Part shown: one piece after another, positions 16,780 through 22,926 of the stretch | Position numbering within the stretch: the first letter of the stretch is position 1 | Layout: the number at the start of each line of letters is the position of its first letter | Origin: Verrucomicrobiota bacterium | GTDB taxonomy: Bacteria; Verrucomicrobiota; Verrucomicrobiia; Opitutales; Opitutaceae | Assembly: GCA_023443455.1 (NCBI GenBank) | Contig: JAEZUE010000013.1 | Coordinates: 1-22,926 of the forward strand | Direction: 5' to 3' | DNA: 22,926 nucleotides | Notes under the pieces: generated by a model | Told to the model about the DNA's origin: nothing | What the model saw: only the letters and a program-made list of their open reading frames with translations | Databases searched by the model: none | Made by a program: the position numbers and the translations under genes

Positions 16780-18678
16780 ATGCACGTTGACACCGGTCGC
16801 GCCCCCACCCCGCCGAAGGACAACCGATTCCCTGCCGGCATTCCGTACATCGTCGGCAACGAAGCCGCCGAGCGCTTCAGCTACTACGGGATGCGGCAGA
16901 TCCTCTATATCTACCTCGTCGGCCTCTTCACCGGCTTCGTCGCGGAGCAGTCCGTGTCGCCGGCGGAAATGGAGTCGGCCCGAGTGCACGCGACGCAGGC
17001 CGTGCACATCTTCATGGCCGGCGTGTATCTCTTCCCGCTCATCGGTGCGATCCTCGCGGACCGTCTGCTCGGCAAGTACCGCGTGATCTTCTGGGTATCG
17101 ATGATCTACGTGGCAGGCCACGCCGCCCTCGCGGTGGCGGGGCGCCTCGGGGTGCTCGGCCAACTCGGCGGCGCGGAACTCGCGATGTTCATCGGCCTCG
17201 GCCTGATCGCCATCGGCTCGGGCGGCATCAAACCGTGCGTGTCGGCCAACGTCGGCGACCAGTTCACCGCGGCCAACGGCCACCTCGTGCCGAAGATTTT
17301 CCAGATCTTCTATTTCTCCATCAACTTCGGCTCCTTCTTCGCGAGCGTGCTGACGCCGATCCTCTACAAGTGGTTCGGGCCCGAGGTCGCCTTCGGCGTG
17401 CCGGGCGTGTTGATGGCCCTCGCCGCCTTCGTGTTCTGGCTCGGCCGCAAACGTTTCATCCATGTGCCGGCCAAACCGGGCGGGGCGCTGGGCCGCATCG
17501 ACTTCGCCGCCTCGTCGTTGATGATGGTGCCGCTGCTGCTCGCGGTCTTCGTGGCCGTCGAGGAGTCGGAGACGATCGTGCACGCGGTGATGCAGAACGG
17601 CTCGGCCGCGCTCCTGCCCGAACTCGCGGCGATCGCGCAGAAGTACTGGTACCTCGCCGTGGCCGGTCTGGCCGCCCTCCTGGGCGGGCTCGGCCTCGCC
17701 CACCTGCGCCAGGCCCGGCAGGAAGACAGCGGCTTCCTGGCGGTCATCCTGTATTGCTGGCGCCAACGCGCCACCCGCCAGCCCGGCGAGAGTTTCTGGG
17801 ACCCCGCCCGCCGCCATTTCGGCGACGAGGCCGCCGAGGGCCCGCCTGCGGTGCTGCGCATCCTCGTGGTCTTCTCGATGGTCAGCGTGTTCTGGGCGCT
17901 GTTCGACCAGCACTCCTCGACCTGGGTCGAACAGGCCAAGGCCATGAACCTCCGCCTCGTCCTGCCCACCGCCCTCTGGTCCTGGTGGGTCGTGCCGGGC
18001 ACGATCGCCAGCGCCGTCTTCGGCACGCTCTGGCTCTTCCTCTACGTTTCCAATATCCGGATTCCCCGCACGGCCACCGTGGGTGCGGTCGGTCTCGTCC
18101 TCGCCTGGGGCGCGGGGATGGGCGCCTGGCACCTCGCCAGCCCGCAGTGGACCACGCTCGACCTGCTGCCCGCGCAAATTTCCGCGCTGAACCCGTTGCT
18201 GGTGATGATCATCATCCCGCTGCTCAGCGTCGGCGTGTACCAGCCGCTCGAACGCCGCGGCAAGCCCCTCAAGCCGCTGCACCGCATGACCGCGGGCATG
18301 TTCATCGCCGCCCTCGCGTTCGTCGCCGTCGCCATCCTGCAGGTCCGCATCGAGAACGGGGCGGCCAACTCGATCCACGTGCTCTGGCAGATCATCCCCT
18401 ACGTGATCATCACCGCCGCGGAAGTGCTCGTCTCCATCACCGGGCTCGAGTTCGCCTACACCCAGGCTCCGCGCGCGATGAAATCCACCATCATGGGATT
18501 CTGGCTGCTGTCGGTCACCATCGGCAACGTGCTGGTGGCTTTCCTCGCCCCGCTCCAGACCCTCTCCCTCTCCACCTTCTTCTGGACCTTCGCCGGTCTC
18601 ATGGCCGTCGCCGCCACGATCTTCGCGGTGGTCGCGTCGTTGTACCGGGGCAAGTCCTACCTGCAGGCCGAGGGGTGA
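16780..18678 (+). CDS. POT/PTR-family proton-dependent oligopeptide transporter
   Basis: A proton-coupled importer of di- and tripeptides, 632 residues. The family motif ExxERFxYYG is intact (Glu28-Ala-Ala-Glu31-Arg32-Phe-Ser-Tyr-Tyr-Gly37). A second signature, GSGGIKPCVSANVGDQF, follows near residue 146, then FYFSINFGSFFAS. The protein is longer than typical bacterial members (about 500), with extra membrane segments and a polar loop in the middle (QRATRQPGESFWDPARRHFG region). The C-terminal half has the FALFDQ-like segment as WALFDQHSSTW. The ATG at 16780 was chosen because the family N-terminus starts just after it; the open frame upstream is Arg-rich and unlikely. The next gene starts 61 nt later and could be co-transcribed. 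Confidence 0.88.
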   Translation: MHVDTGRAPTPPKDNRFPAGIPYIVGNEAAERFSYYGMRQILYIYLVGLFTGFVAEQSVSPAEMESARVHATQAVHIFMAGVYLFPLIGAILADRLLGKYRVIFWVSMIYVAGHAALAVAGRLGVLGQLGGAELAMFIGLGLIAIGSGGIKPCVSANVGDQFTAANGHLVPKIFQIFYFSINFGSFFASVLTPILYKWFGPEVAFGVPGVLMALAAFVFWLGRKRFIHVPAKPGGALGRIDFAASSLMMVPLLLAVFVAVEESETIVHAVMQNGSAALLPELAAIAQKYWYLAVAGLAALLGGLGLAHLRQARQEDSGFLAVILYCWRQRATRQPGESFWDPARRHFGDEAAEGPPAVLRILVVFSMVSVFWALFDQHSSTWVEQAKAMNLRLVLPTALWSWWVVPGTIASAVFGTLWLFLYVSNIRIPRTATVGAVGLVLAWGAGMGAWHLASPQWTTLDLLPAQISALNPLLVMIIIPLLSVGVYQPLERRGKPLKPLHRMTAGMFIAALAFVAVAILQVRIENGAANSIHVLWQIIPYVIITAAEVLVSITGLEFAYTQAPRAMKSTIMGFWLLSVTIGNVLVAFLAPLQTLSLSTFFWTFAGLMAVAATIFAVVASLYRGKSYLQAEG

Positions 18679-18739
18679 ACGCTCCGCCCGTCCGGCACCA
18701 GGCCACCCTCGATCGCACACCGCCCGTCCGCAGTCGAAG

Positions 18740-19396
18740 ATGATCACCGTCACCTACTACCTCGAAGTCATCTCCTCCTGGTGTCATTGGGCCGAGCCGA
18801 CCTGGGCCGACCTCAAGGCCCGGTATGCCGGCCGCGTCGAATTCGATTGGAAGATCACCCTGATGCGGCCGCAGGATTTCCCGGTCTCGAAGAGCCAGGC
18901 CGACTGGTTCTACCGGCGCAGCGGCACGATCGCACGCTCGCCATACATGCTGGACAACGGCTGGTTCGAGGAAGCGGGCTTCGACTACACCGCGCCCAAC
19001 CTCGTCGCCGAAGCGGCGCGTTCGCTCGGCTGCACGGACGACACCGTGCGCCTCGCGCTCACCCATGCCGGAGTCCGCGACGGGCGTCGGATCGGCCGGC
19101 TCGAGGATGCGGTGGCCGTAGCGGCCGCGGCCGGCGGACTCGATCCCGCAGTGCTCCGCCCGCAAGCGCTCTCGCCCGCGATCCGCGCCACCGTCGACGC
19201 CTCGACCGCCGAGTTCCTCGCCCACCGCATCGACCAGCGCCCGGCCTTCATCCTCACCGACCCGATCGGCGACAAGGCCGTCTTCAGCGGCCTCATCCGC
19301 CCCGAGCCGCTTGTCGCCACCCTCGAGGCCATGCTCGCCGATACCGCCGCGTACGCCACGCACCGGGCCCACTTCGGCGATCCGCCATCGGCCTGA
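18740..19396 (+). CDS. DsbA/FrnE-family thioredoxin-fold protein with a Ser-x-x-Cys site
   Basis: A 218-residue cytosolic protein of the DsbA-like/2-hydroxychromene-2-carboxylate isomerase superfamily. It starts with the thioredoxin strand TVTYYLEVISSWCHWAEP. At the position of the CxxC site it has Ser12-Ser-Trp-Cys15, so only one Cys of the pair remains. An inserted helical region (about 50-165) is followed by the cis-Pro-like segment RPAFILTDPIGDKAVFSGL. No signal peptide is seen. This pattern suggests a glutathione-type or isomerase-like role rather than a disulfide oxidase. The ATG at 18740 directly precedes the first strand. Function is not determined by context. Confidence 0.7.
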   Translation: MITVTYYLEVISSWCHWAEPTWADLKARYAGRVEFDWKITLMRPQDFPVSKSQADWFYRRSGTIARSPYMLDNGWFEEAGFDYTAPNLVAEAARSLGCTDDTVRLALTHAGVRDGRRIGRLEDAVAVAAAAGGLDPAVLRPQALSPAIRATVDASTAEFLAHRIDQRPAFILTDPIGDKAVFSGLIRPEPLVATLEAMLADTAAYATHRAHFGDPPSA

Positions 19397-19532
19397 AGGC
19401 CGGCCCGCGGCACGGATTCCAACTCCACGCCGTATTTCTTCCCGCAGGATTCCGGGTTGAGCCCGGCGGCCAACGCGCCATCCTGCCCCGAAGCCCCCAC
19501 TACACCTTCGGACCAACACCCAGACTTCCTGC

Positions 19533-20120
19533 ATGAAAACCGCATTCCGTCTCCTCCCGGCGATCGCCCTCGCCGCCGTGCTTCCCGCCCTCCACGCCGA
19601 CGAGGTCACCGACAACCTCGACGCCGCCAAGTCCGCCTACGAGGCCGGCAACTACTCCGAAGCGATCCAGTCGATCGACTACGCCAACCAGCTCATCCGC
19701 CAGAAGAAGGGCGAGGAGGTCATGAAGCTCCTGCCCGACGCCCCCAAGGGCTGGGAGGCCGAGGAGCCCGAGGTCGAGGCCGCGGCCACCGGTCTGCTCG
19801 GCGGAGGCATCACCGCGACCCGCCGCTACTCCCGCGGCAACAGCTCCGCCTCGATCAAGATCCAATCCGACTCCGCCGTGCTGCAATATGCCGCGATGCT
19901 CAGCAACCCGATGCTCGCCGGCGCCGGCGGCGCCAAGATGGAGACGATCAAGGGCCAGCGCGTCACCGTGAAGTTCCAAAGCGGCGACGACAACGGCACC
20001 GTCACCGCCGTCGTCGACAACCGCTACGTCGTCGAATTCGAGGGCAACAGCCTCACCCGCGACGACCTCCTGGCCCTCGTGAAGGCGTTCGACTTCAAGA
20101 AGCTCGCCGCGATGCAGTAA
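19533..20120 (+). CDS. Exported protein of unknown function
   Basis: A 195-residue protein not assigned to a family. Residues 1-22 are a signal peptide (MKTAFRLLPAIALAAVLPAL, cleavage near LHA-DE). Residues 25-58 read like one TPR-type helical pair (AKSAYEAGNYSEAIQSIDYA). Next come KLLPDAPKGW, an acidic stretch, a Gly-rich LLGGGITATRRYSRG turn and alternating strands to about 170. The end is DLLALVKAFDFKKLAAMQ. It has no Cys and no lipobox. The product is probably periplasmic. It is followed 28 nt later by a terminator and faces a convergent antiporter gene. The 136 nt upstream show no clear promoter. Confidence 0.75.
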   Translation: MKTAFRLLPAIALAAVLPALHADEVTDNLDAAKSAYEAGNYSEAIQSIDYANQLIRQKKGEEVMKLLPDAPKGWEAEEPEVEAAATGLLGGGITATRRYSRGNSSASIKIQSDSAVLQYAAMLSNPMLAGAGGAKMETIKGQRVTVKFQSGDDNGTVTAVVDNRYVVEFEGNSLTRDDLLALVKAFDFKKLAAMQ

Positions 20121-20148
20121 CCGCCGAGCGCACCATCCGTTTCCCCGC

Positions 20149-20175
20149 AAGGCCCGGCACCCGCCGGGCCTTTTT
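20149..20175 (+). terminator. Intrinsic terminator after the exported-protein gene
   Basis: A 10-bp stem, AAGGCCCGGC with GCCGGGCCTT (loop ACCC; 20149-20172), is followed by a T-run reaching 20175. It lies 28 nt after the stop of the exported protein. In the minus direction AA precedes the stem but the T-run is short, so it may also act weakly for the convergent antiporter gene ending at 20191. Confidence 0.9.
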
Positions 20176-20190
20176 GCTGCGCCGGCAACA

Positions 20191-22467
20191 TCACTCCCGC
20201 GCCAGCCAGGCGCGGAAGCGCTTCACCTGCGCGGCGGTGCCGAGCACCAGCAACTCGGACCCCGCCTCGAGCCGCTCGTCGCCCGCAGGGTTGAGCCGAC
20301 GCTCGGTCCCGCACTGTATTCCGGCGATCTGGACACCGGCCACCCGCCGCAGGTCCGCCGCGGCCAATGTCAGCCCCGCGCGCCCCGAGTCCGCCGGCAC
20401 CCGCACCCGGTGCAACGCCAGCTCGTCCATCACCGACTCCACCGGCCGGTCGGCCACCGCCTCGAGTTCGCGCCGCACCGCGGCGAGCTCCGCGGTCGAA
20501 CCGAGGACGACGACCGAATCTCCCGGATACAGCAAAGTATCCGGCCCCGGATTGGGAATCGCCACGCCCTGGCGGTCGATGCCGACAACCGAGCACCCGT
20601 GCCGGCGCCGAATGTCGAGGTCCCGCAGGCTGCGTCCGGCCTGGGCCGACACCTCGGGAAGCACCACCTCGTCCACCAACAGGTCCCACCCCTGCGCCGA
20701 CTGCCCGAGCAGATCGGCCGTGGCACGCGGTCCGCCCGAGGCGAGGCCTTCCTGGAGCCGCACCTCCATCACGCTGTGCCAGAAGATCAGTCGCCGCCAG
20801 AGCAACGCCAGCGTGAAACCGGCCACCGACACGACGGCGACCAGCACCCACCACCGGCGCGGATGATACGGCGAAAGCGCCGCCAACCAAAGAAACAGCG
20901 CGCTGCCGCCACCGACCTTCAGCCCGGTCTCCACCACCGGCCGGAACAGCGCCGCATTCGGCAGCTCCCGCGTCGAAGCCTCCGCCACGAGCAGCGCCAG
21001 CGCGGCGAGGTTGCGCCACACCGCGACCGAGACCGCGAGCACCGACAGCGCCAGAGCCGACCAGAACGCCAGTTGCGAAAACCGCGGCAGCACCGCGTCG
21101 AGCCCGAAGAACTCGCGCACCGTCCGCTCCAACGGAGGTGCAAACAGCAACAGCCCCGACGCGAAGAGCACGCCCACGCCGACCTGCATCAGCCGCTTGC
21201 GGCTGAGCAGCCAGAGCACACTGCCCGAGCGGCGCGCCTGGATCCGCTCCAACCAGTTCCTGTATTCGTCCGTCAACCGCCCCAGCAGCACCGGCTGGAG
21301 CCGCAGCACCCGCCCCGCCAACGGTTCGGCCCGGGCCGTGAGCAACGGCGCCACGATCGCCGTGAGCAGCGCCACCCCCACCGCCAGCGGCTGATAGCTG
21401 GCCGGCAACACCCCGGTGGCGACTCCCAACTGGGCCGCGATGAAACCGAACTCGCCCAGCGGCGCCAGCGACAGACCGCTCTCGAGCGCCACCTTGTTCT
21501 GCTGCCCCGCCGTCAGCAGCCCGAGGGTACAGGCCAACGGACGCGCCACCAGGGCGAAACCCGCCACCACCACGATCTGCCACCAGATATCCACGAAGCC
21601 CCGCACATCGATCATCATGCCGATCGCCACGAAAAACACCGCGCTGAACACGTCGCGCAAGCCCCGGAAGGCCCGCTCGATCGCCGTATGCTGCGGCGTA
21701 TCCGCCAGCACGACACCGAGCAGGAACGCCCCCAGCGCCAGCGAATAGCCCGCCGCCTGCGCGCCCACGGCCAGCAGGCACAGCAGCCCCGCCACCAGCA
21801 ACGTGCGCAGCTCGTCGCTGCCGGTCCGGTCGACCCGGCGCAGCAGCAAGGGCATCAGCAACATCCCGCCGACCCCCAGCAACGCCACGAAGGCGCCCAT
21901 GCCGCCGAGCGCGGCCCCCAGCCTTACCTCGCCCGCCCCGCCCAGGTTCACATACGAGGTCAGCAGCGCCAACATCACCACCGCCACCACGTCCTCGAGC
22001 ACCGTGATCGCACCGGCATATTGCCCCGACGGCGTGTGCAGACGCCCCGACTCCAGCAGCGACTTGCTCACGATCGCCGAGCTCGAGCTCACCAGAATCC
22101 CCGCCAGAAACAGCCCCTGCACCGGATCCAGCCCGAGCAGCATCGCCAGCCCGCGCGACAACGCCACCACCGTCACCGCGCCCACCGCGGTCGCCACCAG
22201 CAGGCCCACGCCCAATGTGCGCAGCCGCCGCAGGCTCAGTTGCATGCCGATCGAGAACATCAGGAACACCAGCCCGAGCTGCGAGAGCGTCGCGATCCGC
22301 TCGGCGTCGGTCACGAAGGCGGCCGGCGGTGTGTGCGGCCCCACGATCAGACCCGCGAGCAGGAAGCCGACCACCGGCGACAACCCCACGCGGCGGCACC
22401 CCCAGCCCGACAACGCGGCCACCAGTACCACAATTCCCAGATCACGGATGAATTCGAATCCCGGCAT
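20191..22467 (-). CDS. CPA2 monovalent cation:proton antiporter with tandem RCK_C domains
   Basis: A 758-residue Kef-type antiporter. Residues 1-400 are a CPA2 membrane domain with VGFLLAGLIVGPHTPP, LVFLMFSIGMQLSLRRLR, SSSSAIVSKSLLESG, TVLEDVVAVVMLALL and LGEFGFIAAQLG. A second hydrophobic block (about 425-590) adds several helices. The C-terminus has two RCK_C/TrkA_C-like domains, from LRDLDIRRRHGCSVVGIDRQ to VVVLGSTAEL and from LTLAAADLRRVAGVQ to LLVLGTAAQV. No Rossmann RCK_N domain with GxGxxG is visible between the membrane part and the RCK_C pair. The start was set at 22467, directly before the first hydrophobic segment; a further start at 22503 would add 12 basic residues. It diverges from mreB. 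Confidence 0.88.
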   Translation of the reverse strand: MPGFEFIRDLGIVVLVAALSGWGCRRVGLSPVVGFLLAGLIVGPHTPPAAFVTDAERIATLSQLGLVFLMFSIGMQLSLRRLRTLGVGLLVATAVGAVTVVALSRGLAMLLGLDPVQGLFLAGILVSSSSAIVSKSLLESGRLHTPSGQYAGAITVLEDVVAVVMLALLTSYVNLGGAGEVRLGAALGGMGAFVALLGVGGMLLMPLLLRRVDRTGSDELRTLLVAGLLCLLAVGAQAAGYSLALGAFLLGVVLADTPQHTAIERAFRGLRDVFSAVFFVAIGMMIDVRGFVDIWWQIVVVAGFALVARPLACTLGLLTAGQQNKVALESGLSLAPLGEFGFIAAQLGVATGVLPASYQPLAVGVALLTAIVAPLLTARAEPLAGRVLRLQPVLLGRLTDEYRNWLERIQARRSGSVLWLLSRKRLMQVGVGVLFASGLLLFAPPLERTVREFFGLDAVLPRFSQLAFWSALALSVLAVSVAVWRNLAALALLVAEASTRELPNAALFRPVVETGLKVGGGSALFLWLAALSPYHPRRWWVLVAVVSVAGFTLALLWRRLIFWHSVMEVRLQEGLASGGPRATADLLGQSAQGWDLLVDEVVLPEVSAQAGRSLRDLDIRRRHGCSVVGIDRQGVAIPNPGPDTLLYPGDSVVVLGSTAELAAVRRELEAVADRPVESVMDELALHRVRVPADSGRAGLTLAAADLRRVAGVQIAGIQCGTERRLNPAGDERLEAGSELLVLGTAAQVKRFRAWLARE

Positions 22468-22534
22468 GCCCGCGAGACTCCACCAACCCGCCCGCCGCCG
22501 CAAGGCTCCAGCGCGGCCCGTGGGGGCTTTTCTT

Positions 22535-22563
22535 TTGACTTAACCACCCCGGGGCAAATGCTT
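22535..22563 (+). promoter_or_regulatory. Weak candidate mreB promoter
   Basis: TTGACT at 22535-22540 is a good -35 hexamer, rare in this GC-rich DNA, in the 143-nt divergent gap before mreB. At 16-17 nt spacing the -10 position reads AATGCT or ATGCTT, a poor match. The call rests mostly on the -35 box and position. Confidence 0.25.
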
Positions 22564-22610
22564 GCGCCAGAATCACCTGCCCGCCCAAGCCCGCCCTCCA
22601 AACCGCGACC

Positions 22611-22926
22611 ATGATCGGCAATCTATTTGGCGTCCTCTCCAACGACATCGGCATCGATCTCGGCACCGCCAACACGCTCGTCTACGTCAAGGGCAAGGGC
22701 ATCATCCTGCGCGAGCCCTCCGTCGTCGCCATCGACAGCGGCTCCCGCCGCGTGCTCGCCGTGGGCGACGAGGCCAAGCGCATGCTCGGCCGCACCCCGG
22801 GCAACATCAACGCCATCCGCCCCATGAAGGACGGCGTCATCGCCGACTTCGACATCACCGAGGCCATGCTGCGCTACTTCATCAAGAAGGTGCAGAACAA
22901 CTCGAAGATGATCCCGCCGCGCGTCG
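22611..22926 (+). CDS. mreB: Rod-shape determining protein MreB (5' part, cut by window end)
   Basis: The first 105 codons of the bacterial actin that organises lateral wall synthesis. It starts MIGNLFGVLSNDIGIDLGTAN, with the phosphate-1 loop DLGTANTLVY. KGIILREPSVVAID, VGDEAKRMLGRTPGNI, AIRPMKDGVIADFD and MLRYFIKKV follow, all typical of MreB. The gene continues past 22926. The ATG at 22611 matches the usual N-terminus. Rod genes such as mreC and mreD commonly follow but lie outside. Confidence 0.96.
   Translation, partial: MIGNLFGVLSNDIGIDLGTANTLVYVKGKGIILREPSVVAIDSGSRRVLAVGDEAKRMLGRTPGNINAIRPMKDGVIADFDITEAMLRYFIKKVQNNSKMIPPRV

Noticed and set aside
19397..19532. Minus-strand frame in the gap before the exported protein
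   Set aside because: A short stretch reads like protein, but the frame runs on as antisense of the DsbA-fold gene with no stop or ribosome site.
20410..22614. Long plus-strand frame opposite the antiporter
   Set aside because: Arg/Gln/His-rich product with no fold; the minus strand encodes a clear membrane transporter with all family motifs.

Overview
The window is GC-rich DNA (roughly 70% by eye) from a Gram-negative bacterium: it encodes a TonB-dependent outer-membrane receptor, periplasmic proteins with signal peptides, and MreB. Protein style, weak Shine-Dalgarno sites and GC-rich interspersed palindromes fit Verrucomicrobiota (Opitutaceae-like), but that assignment is inference, because no rRNA or other phylogenetic marker lies here.

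Layout. Positions 1-455 are non-coding and repeat-rich (two 108-bp palindromic units, then a 7-nt periodic tract). A cobalamin riboswitch (about 468-685) opens a co-directional block of vitamin B12 genes running to 14889: btuB, btuF, btuC, btuD (corrinoid uptake), cobO (adenosylation), cobQ (cobyric acid synthase), a threonine-phosphate decarboxylase (cobD), cbiB, a YjjP/YjjB-type split ThrE-family transporter pair, cobU, cobT, cobS, a short asparaginase-domain protein and cobC. Many junctions are ATGA or GTGA overlaps, so the block is probably one or a few translationally coupled operons. Two gaps, btuC-btuD (517 nt) and yjjB-cobU (125 nt), hold copies of the same repeat family as the left edge.

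Together these genes import corrinoids, adenosylate them, amidate a,c-diamide precursors, attach the aminopropanol arm and build the lower loop. The corrin-ring genes are absent, so this is a salvage and late-assembly locus. The unexpected members are the YjjP/YjjB pair and the short asparaginase-like protein.

From 15182 rightward the genes look unrelated: a membrane-anchored metallophosphoesterase, a possible 41-residue gene on the minus strand with a strong terminator, a POT-family transporter, a DsbA-fold protein with a Ser-x-x-Cys site, a small exported protein of unknown function, a large minus-strand CPA2 antiporter with two C-terminal RCK_C domains, and the start of mreB, cut by the window edge.
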